Positions 25,407 through 34,307 of a stretch of DNA of 64,000 nucleotides are shown here, piece by piece. The stretch lies in the NCBI GenBank assembly GCA_965221555.1, contig OZ244895.1:1798001-1862000 (forward strand), read 5' to 3'. Source of the stretch: JAJEAD01 sp965221555 (GTDB taxonomy: Bacteria > Pseudomonadota > Gammaproteobacteria > HK1). The notes beneath the pieces were generated by a model. The model saw only the letters and a list, made by a program, of their open reading frames with translations. It was not told the DNA's origin and made no database searches. Position 1 is the stretch's first letter; each line of letters begins with the position of its first letter. The position numbers were made by a program, and so were the translations under genes.

Positions 25407-27029
25407 ATGCCGCACCCTATGGATGCAATCCCCGATCTGCCGCGTCTGAGCGACTACGTGCGCTACTGGGCGCGGCGGCGACCCGAGCGTGAGGCGAGCG
25501 TGCTCGATGGCAGTCGCCTTACTTACGAGGGACTCGCGGATCGGGTTGCCGCGATGTCGAAAGCCATGCTGGCGGCCGGAGTCCGTCGCGGTGACCGGGT
25601 GGCGATGCTCACCGCCCCCCACCCCGAATTCCTGGTGGCGATGCTTGCGGCCGGCGACATCGGCGCGATCTGGCTCGGCATGCATCCGCGCTACCGCCTG
25701 CCAGAGCTGCACCATGTTGTCTCCGCGGCGCGGCCGAAGATCGTCATCGCCTTCGACGAGATCGACGCACGGCGCTATCACGCCGAGCTCGAGGAGCTTG
25801 CCGCCGCGCATGACTACGTGGAGCGTACAGTGGTCCTGGGGGAGCCATGCGCCGGCGCACAGCGCCTGGAGGACTTCATCGCGGCGGACGCATCGATCAC
25901 AGACGCTGAACTCGCTCGCGCCCGGGATTCGGTCGCGCCCGGAGACACCGCGGTCATCATCTTTACCTCGGGCACCACCGGCGCTCCCAAGGGCGCGATG
26001 ATCTCTCACCGCGCCCTGGTCGGCGGGGGGCGCGTGCAGGCCTCGCATTGGCCTTCGGACCACATGCGCCTCCTTCAGAACATGCCGCCGAACCACATCG
26101 CGGGGCTCGGAATGAGCACCGCGCAGGCGCTCGTAAGCGGTGGCACGGTGATCTTCGTCGATCGCTTCGAGCCGCGGCGCATGCTCGACGCCATCGAAGG
26201 GGAGCGCATCACCTTCTTCATGCACGCTCCGGCGATTTACCACGTGCTGATGAGCGAGCCGGACTTCGCGCGCCGGGACCTGTCCTCGGTCGAGTACTGG
26301 TTGTGGGGGGGCTCCCCGGCGCCGGCGGATCTCGTGGAGCGTCTGCACGCACTGGGCGGGCGCGTCGGCACCGCTTTCGGCATGACCGAGCTTGGCACCT
26401 ACGCCACGTTCACCGACATGGGGGCCGGGGTCGAAGTGCTGACGCAGAGCATCGGGCGCCCCGACTCCCGCTACCGGTTACGCATCGCCGACGCCCGGGG
26501 CCAGGCCGCTACTCGGGGCGACGAAGGCGAGATCCAGGCGCGCGGCGACTGGGTGCTGAACGGCTACTTCAACCAGCCGGAGGCCACGCGGGAGGCTTTC
26601 ACCGGCGATGGCTGGTTTCGTACCGGGGACATCGCGGTCGAACGCGAGGATGGCAACTGGATGATCGTTGGCCGGTTGAAGGAGATGTTCAAGTCCGGGG
26701 GCTTCAACGTGTACCCGCGGGAGATCGAGATCGTCATCGAGTCGCACCCCGCGGTCGCCATGGCCGCGGTGATCGGCGTGCCCGACCCCCGCTGGCACGA
26801 GGTAGGCCACGCCTTCGTGCAGACCGAACCCGGTTCGGCGGTTACCGCGGCCGAGCTCGATGCATGGTGCCGGGAGCGCCTCGCCAACTACAAGGTGTCC
26901 AAGTACTTCGAGGTGATGGACGAGCTGCCGCGTCTGCCCATCGGCAAGATCGACAAGCAGTCCCTCGCCCGGGAACTCCGGCGCCGAAGGGAGAAGGCGT
27001 TGCGAGACGATGCGGAAGGAGGCTCCTGA
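25407..27029 (+). CDS. AMP-dependent acyl-CoA synthetase/ligase
   Basis: A 540-residue ANL-superfamily ligase that activates a carboxylic acid to its acyl-CoA through an acyl-adenylate. The P-loop is FTSGTTGAPKG at about residues 185-195. Core motifs include GTAFGMTELG, WFRTGDIAV and GRLKEMFKSGGFNVYPREIE, and the C-terminal catalytic lysine lies in LPIGKIDKQSL. The ATG at 25407 or at 25419 could be the start; both leave the domain complete. It is divergent from the PhyH gene over about 190 nt. The acid substrate is not predictable. Confidence 0.9.
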   Translation: MPHPMDAIPDLPRLSDYVRYWARRRPEREASVLDGSRLTYEGLADRVAAMSKAMLAAGVRRGDRVAMLTAPHPEFLVAMLAAGDIGAIWLGMHPRYRLPELHHVVSAARPKIVIAFDEIDARRYHAELEELAAAHDYVERTVVLGEPCAGAQRLEDFIAADASITDAELARARDSVAPGDTAVIIFTSGTTGAPKGAMISHRALVGGGRVQASHWPSDHMRLLQNMPPNHIAGLGMSTAQALVSGGTVIFVDRFEPRRMLDAIEGERITFFMHAPAIYHVLMSEPDFARRDLSSVEYWLWGGSPAPADLVERLHALGGRVGTAFGMTELGTYATFTDMGAGVEVLTQSIGRPDSRYRLRIADARGQAATRGDEGEIQARGDWVLNGYFNQPEATREAFTGDGWFRTGDIAVEREDGNWMIVGRLKEMFKSGGFNVYPREIEIVIESHPAVAMAAVIGVPDPRWHEVGHAFVQTEPGSAVTAAELDAWCRERLANYKVSKYFEVMDELPRLPIGKIDKQSLARELRRRREKALRDDAEGGS

Positions 27030-27186
27030 GCGCCGAGGTTCCCCCCGGCAGCCAGTTTCACCGCCCGCGGCCCTCCCGGAGCAGCTCGCCCACGAGGCTG
27101 ACACCGTCGGCACGCGCTTGCGCTCCATCTCCGCGCGCCGCATCACTCCACTGCGCGTCACGCTTCCGGCCGCCGCCCGGTGGCGG

Positions 27187-28506
27187 TCAGATCAGGCCCG
27201 CGAGTAGGGTCGCGATGCCGAGGAAGCTGAAGAAACCGGTGACGTCGGTGACCGTGGTAAGGACGATGGAAGACGACTGTGCAGGGTCCTGCCCGATTAC
27301 CCTCAGCATGATGGGGATCGCGGCGCCGGCGATGCCGGCGATGATCATCGAGAGCACCATAGACGTTGCGATAATCGCCGCCAGGCCGTACGAGCCGCTC
27401 CAGACCAGCACGCCGACCGAGGTGGTGAGGGCCACGACCAGGCCGTTCCAGAACCCGACGCGAGTCTCCTTGAAGACCACCCGGGGCCACTGTGCCGCCC
27501 GTATCTCGCGCAACGCCAGTCCGCGCATCGTCACCGCGAGGGCCTGCGCCCCGGTGTTGCCGGACTGCCCCGCCACCACGGGGAGCAGCACCGCGAGCGC
27601 CGTGAACTGGGCGATTGTGTGCTCGAAGAGCCCCACCACCGCGGCGGCGACGAACGCGGTGATCAGGTTGATCTGAAGCCAGGGCAGTCGCTTGCGCACC
27701 GCGAAGGCGACTGACGAGGTCGCCCTCTCGTCTCGGCTCACCCCGACCATGGTCTGGATTCCGACACTCGCGCGTTCCATCTCCGATTCGACCATGGCCG
27801 CGTGGCGGATCACCCCGACGAGGTGGCCATCGAGGTCGACCACCGCCAGATCCCACAGGCGGTGCGCTTCCAGCAACTCGCCGACCTCCTCACGGGTGGC
27901 CATCGGGTCCACGAACGCCTCGACGGGCCGCACGAGATCTCCCACGCTGTCGTCGCGCCCGGCCAGCGCGAGGTCCTGCATGTCGACCCGCCCCACCAGA
28001 CGGTTGTCCGCATCCACCACGAACAAGCCCGAGCGGCCGGGCTGGCGATCCACGCGCAACCGCGCCAGCACCTCTTCCACGTTGTTGTTCGGGCGAAACA
28101 GCCGCAATCTGGCGTCCATCAGGGAGCCGGCGCGATCCGGAGGGTAAGCGAGCGCCTCGCGCACCTCGTTCGCGATCCGATCTCCGGCCAGCGCCAGCAA
28201 ATGGTCGCGCTCGTCTTCACCGAGCCCCGCGAGCAGATGAGCGAGACGGGTGGAGTCGAGCCTTCCCATGGTTTCGACCGCGATCGGCTCGGGCAGCGCC
28301 GCGAGGATTTCTTGACCGATTTCCGGCGAAAGGCGCTCCCACACCGGGAGCATCACCGATACCGGCTGGCGCTCGAAGATCTCGACCTGGTCCGCGGTCT
28401 CCATCTGCTCCAGCGGCCCGATCGAGGCGAGGGGGTAGCGCGAGAAGAACTCACCCTGCAGGCGTTGCTCGGCCTGCGCGACGGTGGTAATGGCGTAGCT
28501 GTTCAT
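27187..28506 (-). CDS. mgtE: magnesium transporter MgtE
   Basis: A 439-residue MgtE-type Mg2+ channel/transporter. The N-terminal cytosolic superhelical domain contains PVSVMLPVWERLSPEIGQEIL and LDSTRLAHLLAGL. A pair of CBS domains follows (GRSGLFVVDADNRLVGRVDM; LWDLAVVDLDGHLVGVI). Five transmembrane helices fill the C-terminal third, with the pore motif PVVAGQSGNTGAQALAV and the Mg2+-binding QDPAQSSSIVLTTVTDVTGF. The start at 28506 gives MNSYAITTVAQ. It lies 76 nt after a second MgtE-like soluble gene on the same strand, so both may be cotranscribed. Confidence 0.93.
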   Translation of the reverse strand: MNSYAITTVAQAEQRLQGEFFSRYPLASIGPLEQMETADQVEIFERQPVSVMLPVWERLSPEIGQEILAALPEPIAVETMGRLDSTRLAHLLAGLGEDERDHLLALAGDRIANEVREALAYPPDRAGSLMDARLRLFRPNNNVEEVLARLRVDRQPGRSGLFVVDADNRLVGRVDMQDLALAGRDDSVGDLVRPVEAFVDPMATREEVGELLEAHRLWDLAVVDLDGHLVGVIRHAAMVESEMERASVGIQTMVGVSRDERATSSVAFAVRKRLPWLQINLITAFVAAAVVGLFEHTIAQFTALAVLLPVVAGQSGNTGAQALAVTMRGLALREIRAAQWPRVVFKETRVGFWNGLVVALTTSVGVLVWSGSYGLAAIIATSMVLSMIIAGIAGAAIPIMLRVIGQDPAQSSSIVLTTVTDVTGFFSFLGIATLLAGLI

Positions 28507-28582
28507 GTGCCGGAACCTCGTACCCGGGACGTTCCCGGGAGAAGTTGGGAACCGGCCGCGGGGCGAGGGCCCGGAGGGCCTG

Positions 28583-29434
28583 CTACCGCGCGTTCCGGTT
28601 CCGAGTGTCGGTGGTGGTCGCGCCGATGATGAAGCCTGCCGCGCTCTGCCAGTACAGATCGGCCAGATCGAGCGCCAGGCTGGCCAGCTCCATCTCCGTC
28701 TCCGGCGCGGCGCGTTCGGCGAGGGCCCGGCGCAGGCTCGCCCTGCGCACCACGCCCAGGAATACGCCCCGATGGTCGGTGACGGGCAGCACGCTGAAGC
28801 GTTCCCAGTCGGGGTGGTGGCTCGCCTCGCGCAGGCTCGCGCGGGCCCGCAATGCCACAGGTTCCTCGCGGTCGAGCCCGGCGATGGGCAACGCCGGGTC
28901 GTGGAGCAGGCATTGGCGCGCATCGACCATTCCGATGAGGCGCTGGTGCTGGTCCAGCACGCACAGATGACCGCGCAGCAGCGCGGGGGCGCGCCGCGCG
29001 AATTCCGTCGCTTCGCCCACGCGGGTCTCAGGGCGTACCGTGACCACGCCCGGGTCGATGATGGCGCCGACGCTCCCAGCGGGAAAGCGCAGCACCATGC
29101 GCAACGGCACGGACACGTTCGCCGGCAGCGCCTTCATCAGCGCGGTGCGACGATCGGCATCGAGACGCAGGACCAGCGCCGACGCGATCGCGACCGGCAG
29201 GTGCCGTACGATCCCGGCCGCTGCGTCCGGTGCGAGATGCGCGAGGCCTCCCGCCGCCGCTTGCGGGTTCATTTCCCGCAGCACCGCCGCTGCGACCGAT
29301 GCCGGCATTGCGTCGAGTACCTTCCCGGCGATCTCCGGCGCCGCGTCTTCCAGAACACGTGCGGAGTCGGCGGGATACGCCTCCACGAATTCCGTCGCGA
29401 TACGTCCGAGCACTTCAGCCCGCTCCGTCCACAA
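28583..29434 (-). CDS. MgtE N-domain plus CBS-pair protein without membrane domain
   Basis: A 283-residue soluble protein that repeats the cytosolic half of MgtE: an MgtE-N-like helical domain (EIAGKVLDAMPASVAAAVLREM, DAAAGIVRHLP) and a CBS pair (SVGAIIDPGVVTVRPETRV; HLCVLDQHQRLIGMVD; FSVLPVTDHRGVFLGVV). The sequence ends at the point where the membrane domain should begin, and no frameshifted continuation was seen. Located between mscS and mgtE with a 20-nt overlap to mscS. It may regulate MgtE or form mixed dimers with it. That role is inference. Confidence 0.82.
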   Translation of the reverse strand: MWTERAEVLGRIATEFVEAYPADSARVLEDAAPEIAGKVLDAMPASVAAAVLREMNPQAAAGGLAHLAPDAAAGIVRHLPVAIASALVLRLDADRRTALMKALPANVSVPLRMVLRFPAGSVGAIIDPGVVTVRPETRVGEATEFARRAPALLRGHLCVLDQHQRLIGMVDARQCLLHDPALPIAGLDREEPVALRARASLREASHHPDWERFSVLPVTDHRGVFLGVVRRASLRRALAERAAPETEMELASLALDLADLYWQSAAGFIIGATTTDTRNRNAR

Positions 29435-30275
29435 GCACCGACACGTTCTCGTTGAACAATCGCGCCGGCACCATGGTCCGGCCTTCCTCGGTATCGAGAA
29501 TGACCGCGGTGCGGGTGATCTCCAGGATCTCGCCCTCGAACGAGTCCACCGCGACCCGCTGTCCCGCGTGGTAGCTGCGCCGCACGTAGTGCGCGGCGAT
29601 GATGTTTCCGGCGACGCCCGCCGCGCCGATGCCGAACGCGACCGCGCCGCCGCCGAGCAGCATCGCGGTTGCGATGGTGACCACGTTGACCAGCAAGGTG
29701 ACGTCGACGCCGAGCTGACCCGCCACGATGATGACCGCGAAGGTCAGGATGAGCACCCGCACCACGCGACCAAGCACGCCGGCGCTGGCGAGACCCGACG
29801 AGCGTGCCGCCCGGATCACCGCGCCGGCGGCGAATCCGCTCGCCATGTACGCCACGAGCAGGATCACGGCCCACACCAGAAGAATTGGCAGGTAGCGCAG
29901 GATCCGATTGAAGAGGTCGGCGAGCCCCGGCAGAGCCAGGAGCTTGGACACCGCCGCCAGGAAGAACACGATAACAAGCCAGTAGACGGTGTGGGCGAGG
30001 ATGCGCGAGATCGGCCAGCGGAGCTCGATCTGCGTCTGGCCAATCCGATCGCGCGCCGCATAGAACATGCGATCGACTCCGGTGCCGAGGCGCAGGATCG
30101 ACGCCCGCAGTGCGAGTGCGAGCAACCAGCCAAGGAGGAAGAGCAGCGCGGCGCCGACCAGGCCGGGCACGAAGGCGGCGGCCGCCTCCACCATCTCCCG
30201 GTACGTGTTGTCGAGAGCCGTGATCCAGATGTCGTAGGTCGCCTGCCAGGGCGAGCCGTTCGATGGCGATTCCAT
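29415..30275 (-). CDS. small-conductance mechanosensitive channel, MscS family
   Basis: A 286-residue inner-membrane protein. Predicted helices lie at roughly 40-60, 90-115, 120-150 and 165-185. The pore-lining MscS helix is GGGAVAFGIGAAGVAGNIIAAHYV, followed by the beta-domain GQRVAVDSFEGEILEITRTAVILDTEEGRTMVPARLF. It ends soon after that domain, so the cytoplasmic vestibule is reduced compared with E. coli MscS-type channels. The gene overlaps the MgtE-like CBS gene by 20 nt. A link between magnesium transport and osmotic release is suggested only by position. Confidence 0.86.
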   Translation of the reverse strand: MESPSNGSPWQATYDIWITALDNTYREMVEAAAAFVPGLVGAALLFLLGWLLALALRASILRLGTGVDRMFYAARDRIGQTQIELRWPISRILAHTVYWLVIVFFLAAVSKLLALPGLADLFNRILRYLPILLVWAVILLVAYMASGFAAGAVIRAARSSGLASAGVLGRVVRVLILTFAVIIVAGQLGVDVTLLVNVVTIATAMLLGGGAVAFGIGAAGVAGNIIAAHYVRRSYHAGQRVAVDSFEGEILEITRTAVILDTEEGRTMVPARLFNENVSVLVDGAG

Positions 30276-30533
30276 GGGCGGTTCCGAGAGATTGGCCCAA
30301 GTGTGCGGCCGGTGAGCATCGCACAGCGCCGTGCCGGCGTCGCGGAATCACCGACTCGTCGTTGGTGGCGATGAGGGAATCATCGACGACGCTCGGGGCG
30401 AAGTCGAGCGCCACCGTTGGCCTGGTCGCTTTGAAGACCTCCGGTAGCGACGAGCCGGTGCGCCATCATCGAATCTCACCAGCGAGACGTGCATCCCTTC
30501 GAGTTGCGCGATGGCCGTGTTCCAGCGGTCCTG
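30276..30533 (-). pseudogene. possible decayed coding remnant upstream of mscS
   Basis: No intact gene is present, but on the minus strand two adjacent frames look protein-like. One is DRWNTAIAQLEGMHVSLVRF, read from about 30540. After a frame change near 30440, the other is VALDFAPSVVDDSLIATNDE, read from about 30414. Together they could be the end of a lost gene interrupted by repeat copy R5. No family was recognised and the evidence is weak. Confidence 0.25.
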
Positions 30534-30820
30534 GTCCGCATTTTTCACCGATTTTCATAGCGAGGGCGCCAAGATGCCGTGATAGTGGGGTGCACGGACC
30601 GAAAGACGCTGAAGGGCGAGCCGGAAACAGGCGAAGCGCCGGTGGCGCTTCGCCCCGGCGAGCGGGCAAGCCAAGGATGGCTTGCCCGGCCTGCAAGCGA
30701 AGCAGGACTGCGCAGCGCAGCAGGTAGCCGACACTACGTCGAAGCGGCTTGAGGGAGTACGGCCCGCTAACACGAGCATATTGGCGTCCGCAGTAGGAAA
30801 TCGGTGAAATTTGCGGGCTA
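30534..30820 (-). repeat. dispersed TIR repeat, copy R5 (long form)
   Basis: The best long-form copy, about 287 bp. The termini are inverted repeats: CGCATTTTTCACCGATTTTC on one side and GAAATCGGTGAAATTTGCGG on the other, the latter ending GGGCTA. An internal module holds two near-perfect hairpins, at 30630-30654 (GGCGAAGCGCC paired with GGCGCTTCGCC) and at 30664-30687 (GGGCAAGCCA paired with TGGCTTGCCC). The last three bases (CTA at 30818-30820) provide the TAG stop codon of the adjacent permease gene. Confidence 0.8.
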
Positions 30821-31585
30821 TGCTTCCCCGACCCTCCGCTGCTCGTCGGCCCCCACGCGGCGTTCCACCCAGCGCACGCCAGCCGAGACGAGGAGCACGA
30901 GCACGAGGTACTCGAGGACCAGGAAGGTATAGATCTCCAGGGGCCGATACTCGGTCACCGCCAGCTCGTTGGCCCGGCGCACGACCTCGGAGAGACCGAT
31001 GACGGAGACCAGGGACGACATTTTGAGCAGGATCACGAACTGGTTGCCCATTGCCGGCAGGCAGCGGCGCAGGGCCTGGGGGAAGATCACGAACACCAGC
31101 TTGTCGAGAGTGGACAAGCCGATGCTGTCCGCCGCCTCGAACTGCCCGCGCCCGATGGACTGCACTCCGCCTCGGTAGATCTCGGCCATGAACGCCGCGC
31201 CGTAGAGCGAGAGCGCGACCATCCCCGAGACGAACGGGTTGAGGTCCACGCCGGTCAGCACCGGCAGCCCGTAGTACACCCACAGGATGGAGACGAGGGG
31301 CGGGATGGATCGGAACAGCTCCACGATGCCCCGGTTCAGGGCGTTGAGCCAGGGGTTGTTCGCGATTCGGGGCAGGTAGATGAGGAATCCGAGGACGACG
31401 GAGAGCACGACGCACGCCACGGTGAGCGCTACCGTCCACTGTACGCCCGAAAGCAGAAACTCGGTGTTGATCCGCCCCTGCTTCGTGGTCGGGTTGATGA
31501 CGTACCACCCCCAGTTCTGCGAGCTGGCGCATCCGGTGCATAGCAGGAGGAGCAGGGCGGTGAAGCCAAGACGAAACGCGTTCAT
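30818..31585 (-). CDS. polar amino acid-type ABC transporter permease with lipobox-like N-terminus
   Basis: A 255-residue inner-membrane permease of the HisM/GlnP group. The EAA loop is QFEAADSIGLSTLDKLVFVIFPQALRRCLPA, and the start of the transmembrane domain is FLLSGVQWTVALTVACVVLS. The first residues, MNAFRLGFTALLLLLCTGC, look like a lipoprotein signal (cysteine at 19), which is odd for a permease. The TAG stop lies in the end of repeat copy R5, so the natural C-terminus may have been altered. No ATPase gene is adjacent. The divergent Rieske gene and the periplasmic binding protein gene beyond it are likely partners. Confidence 0.88.
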   Translation of the reverse strand: MNAFRLGFTALLLLLCTGCASSQNWGWYVINPTTKQGRINTEFLLSGVQWTVALTVACVVLSVVLGFLIYLPRIANNPWLNALNRGIVELFRSIPPLVSILWVYYGLPVLTGVDLNPFVSGMVALSLYGAAFMAEIYRGGVQSIGRGQFEAADSIGLSTLDKLVFVIFPQALRRCLPAMGNQFVILLKMSSLVSVIGLSEVVRRANELAVTEYRPLEIYTFLVLEYLVLVLLVSAGVRWVERRVGADEQRRVGEA

Positions 31586-31903
31586 CGGGACGACCTCTGT
31601 CGGTGGCGGTGAAGTGGCGCTCCGATCGTGCGGAGCGGGGCGCCCGTGCCGTATGCGGGCGGCATGGATTCCCGATCCTCGTCGCAAGGACGGGCTTCGC
31701 GGAATCGACGGCGACGCCGCCGACGCTTTGCGAATCCGGCGCGTCAGGATACGTGATCGGCAAACCGGGAGCCGGGGTCGAGCGGACCGTCTCCGTGGCG
31801 ACATCGAGCCCGTGCGACCCGGACGATCACGGGGATTATGGTAGTTTTCACCGCCTTGACGATCCGGAATGAGTACCGGCCAGATCCTCCCCTGGGAGAA
31901 ACC
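31586..31903. other. 318-nt divergent intergenic region
   Basis: This lies between the divergent permease and Rieske oxygenase genes and should hold promoters for both. GGGAGAAACC precedes the Rieske ATG as ribosome binding site. TATGGT near 31835 could be a -10 element. No repeat copy or RNA gene was recognised. Confidence 0.35.
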
Positions 31904-33238
31904 ATGAGCGAAGTGCAGCGGCCCGCCGGCTTTCAGGGGTATCACCAGGTACGCGACGCCCGCGAGGATGCGGAGCTCACCCACGTCGGTCCCGGCACCC
32001 CGTGCGGGGAGTACCTTCGCCGCTACTGGCAGCCGGTCGCGATGTCGCAGGAGCTGGGAGAGCTTCCCCGGGCAGTGCGGATCCTCGGCGAGGATCTGGT
32101 GCTGTTCCGGGACAAGTCCGCACGCCCGGGCCTCCTGCACCGCCACTGCGCGCACCGGGGTGCGTCGCTCGAGTACGGCATCGTCGCCGAACGCGGCCTC
32201 ATCTGTTGCTACCACGGCTGGCACTACGACATCGACGGCACCATCCTGCGCGCGGGCTCGGAGCCCGCGGACAGCCCCATCTGCCGCAACGTGGTGCAGG
32301 GCGCCTATCCGGTCCACGAGCACGATGATCTGCTCTTCGCCTATCTCGGCCCACCCGGCGAGCGGCCACCCTTCCCCGTCTTCGACAGCGAGCAGGCACC
32401 GGATACCGCCCGCAAGCCGTTCTCGATCACCACGCCCTGCAACTGGCTCCAGATCTACGAGAACACCCAGGACCCCATTCACGTCCTGCACCTGCATGCC
32501 CGATCGAGCGGAGTTCAGTTCGGCGCCGCCTCCGGCATCGATCAGGTCATCGAGTACCAGGACACGCCGCTCGGCATGATGAACGTCCAGACCCGGCAGG
32601 TCGACGGGCGCATCTGGGTCCGGACCGTGGACTCCATTCTGCCCAACGCCAACCAGACCGGCGCCATCTGGGAGGAGGCGGAGGAAGAGAAGGCGTTTCA
32701 GCGTTGTGCGATGCTACGGTGGATGGTGCCGGTGGACGACACCACCACCCGAACCATCGGCTGGCGATTCTTCAGCCGCCGGCTCGACCCGAGGGGACAG
32801 GACGATCCGGCACGGGTCGGCCGGGAGTCGATCGACTTCATCGGCCAGACCGAGGACGAGCGCTCCTACGAGGATCGGCAGCGCCAACCGGGCGACTACG
32901 AGGCGCAGGTCTCGCAGCGTCCCATCGCCATCCACGCCCTGGAGCACCGTGCCTCATCGGACGCGGGCGTGGCGAGGCTTCGCAGGCTCCTGCGCCGGCG
33001 CATTCAGGCGCTAGCGGCCGGAGAGCGGGTGCGACAGCCGGATCCCTTCGACCTTGATGCGGTGCCGACCTATTGCCAGGACACCGTCTTCCGGTGGCAG
33101 GGATCGGCCCCGCCGATGGAGGCGGATCTGCGGGCGGCGGGACGGTGGATCGCCGGTGCGGTGCTCGACTCGGATCGGCTGGCGCCCCCGCAACGGGAGA
33201 TCAGCGTGCGCGAGGCGGCGAACCGCTTCGGCGCCTGA
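31904..33238 (+). CDS. Rieske non-heme iron oxygenase, alpha subunit type
   Basis: A 444-residue Rieske oxygenase. The 2Fe-2S ligands are C82 and H84 (HCAHRGAS) and C101 and H104 (CCYHGWHYD). The mononuclear iron site is in the segment ENTQDPIHVLHLH around residues 186-198, including D190, H193 and H198. This architecture fits phenylpropionate-dioxygenase-like or phthalate-type oxygenases; N- or O-demethylases also belong here. No separate ferredoxin or reductase gene is visible. It is flanked by an amino-acid-type permease gene (divergent) and binding-protein gene (downstream, same strand), which suggests that the imported compound is its substrate. Confidence 0.9.
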   Translation: MSEVQRPAGFQGYHQVRDAREDAELTHVGPGTPCGEYLRRYWQPVAMSQELGELPRAVRILGEDLVLFRDKSARPGLLHRHCAHRGASLEYGIVAERGLICCYHGWHYDIDGTILRAGSEPADSPICRNVVQGAYPVHEHDDLLFAYLGPPGERPPFPVFDSEQAPDTARKPFSITTPCNWLQIYENTQDPIHVLHLHARSSGVQFGAASGIDQVIEYQDTPLGMMNVQTRQVDGRIWVRTVDSILPNANQTGAIWEEAEEEKAFQRCAMLRWMVPVDDTTTRTIGWRFFSRRLDPRGQDDPARVGRESIDFIGQTEDERSYEDRQRQPGDYEAQVSQRPIAIHALEHRASSDAGVARLRRLLRRRIQALAAGERVRQPDPFDLDAVPTYCQDTVFRWQGSAPPMEADLRAAGRWIAGAVLDSDRLAPPQREISVREAANRFGA

Positions 33239-33324
33239 CGGCGCCGGATGCCAGTCGACCGGCGCACCGGTAAGATACCGTCGGCCGGAACGATTCCGGG
33301 AGATCCCACGCCAGAGGAGAAGGG

Positions 33325-34122
33325 ATGATGAAGAAGAAGTGGCTGAGTTCGCTCGCCGTCGCGGCGTCGCTGATATGCGCAGGCGCCTACGCCGATGGAC
33401 ACGACCGATCCATCCTCCACGAGGTTCTCGACAGCGGAACCCTGAAGGTCGGCACCACCGGCGATTTCAATCCGATGTCGTTCAAGGATCCCGAGACCAA
33501 GGAGTATCGCGGCCACCAGATCGACGCCGCAAAGCAGCTCGCCGCCGACATGGGGGTCGAGGTGGAGTTCGTGGCCACCGATTGGAAGACCCTGATCAAC
33601 GGCGTGGTCGCAGGCAAGTACCACATCGTGATGACCGGCACGTCCATGACCGTGACCCGTGCCAAGGCGGCGGGCTACACCATCCCCTGGGGGCGCACCG
33701 GCTACCTGCCCCTGACCCGAAAGGAGATTGCGGACCGGTTCAGTACCTGGGAGGACCTGAACCAGCCGGACGTCACCGTTGGCTACAACCTGGGTACGTC
33801 CTTCGCCGACTTCGTCAAGCTGCGCCTGCCCGATGCGTCGGTCAAGGAGGTGGAGTCACCGGCCCGGGACTGGCAGGACCTGCTGGCGGGCCGGGTAGAT
33901 GTCACCATCTCGAGCATCCTGGAGGCGGGCAAGCTCTCCGCCACCCACGATTCGCTGGTGATTCCGTTTCAGACGGTGGCCAACAGTCTCCCGCTGTCGT
34001 TCATCGTCCCCCAGGACGATCACGTGTGGCTCGGCTTCATGAACAACTGGATGCGCATCAAGCACGAGAGTGGCTACTTCAGATCCCTAAACGAGAAGTG
34101 GGGGATCCAGGGCCAGGACTGA
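33325..34122 (+). CDS. polar amino acid-type ABC transporter substrate-binding protein
   Basis: A 265-residue periplasmic binding protein of family 3. The signal peptide MMKKKWLSSLAVAASLICAG is cleaved near AYA. The mature part has LKVGTTGDFNPMSF, EYRGHQIDAAKQLAADMGVEV and GKYHIVMTGTSMTVTRAKA, the usual ligand-cleft elements. AGAGGAGAAGG upstream is a strong ribosome binding site. It is 86 nt after the Rieske gene and probably cotranscribed. Its likely permease is the divergent 30818-31585 gene; the ATPase must be elsewhere. The ligand is unknown. Confidence 0.9.
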   Translation: MMKKKWLSSLAVAASLICAGAYADGHDRSILHEVLDSGTLKVGTTGDFNPMSFKDPETKEYRGHQIDAAKQLAADMGVEVEFVATDWKTLINGVVAGKYHIVMTGTSMTVTRAKAAGYTIPWGRTGYLPLTRKEIADRFSTWEDLNQPDVTVGYNLGTSFADFVKLRLPDASVKEVESPARDWQDLLAGRVDVTISSILEAGKLSATHDSLVIPFQTVANSLPLSFIVPQDDHVWLGFMNNWMRIKHESGYFRSLNEKWGIQGQD

Positions 34123-34307
34123 GGCATCGCGCGGGTAATTACCGCTCGCCTCGGCGACGACGGGTTCGGTCTCTCTTCCAGCACCCTGTCGCAGTCGCTC
34201 GTCACCGGTGACGAGCTTGCCGAAATCCTGATGCGGACGGCGGACGCGTGACTTCTGCTGCCGCCCGACGAAGCCGAACTCGGACTTCTCGGTATCGCGG
34301 CTGAGGC

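Noticed and set aside
31603..31872. An 89-codon plus-strand frame in the permease-Rieske gap
   Set aside because: No ribosome binding site, no domain, and it overlaps the expected promoters.
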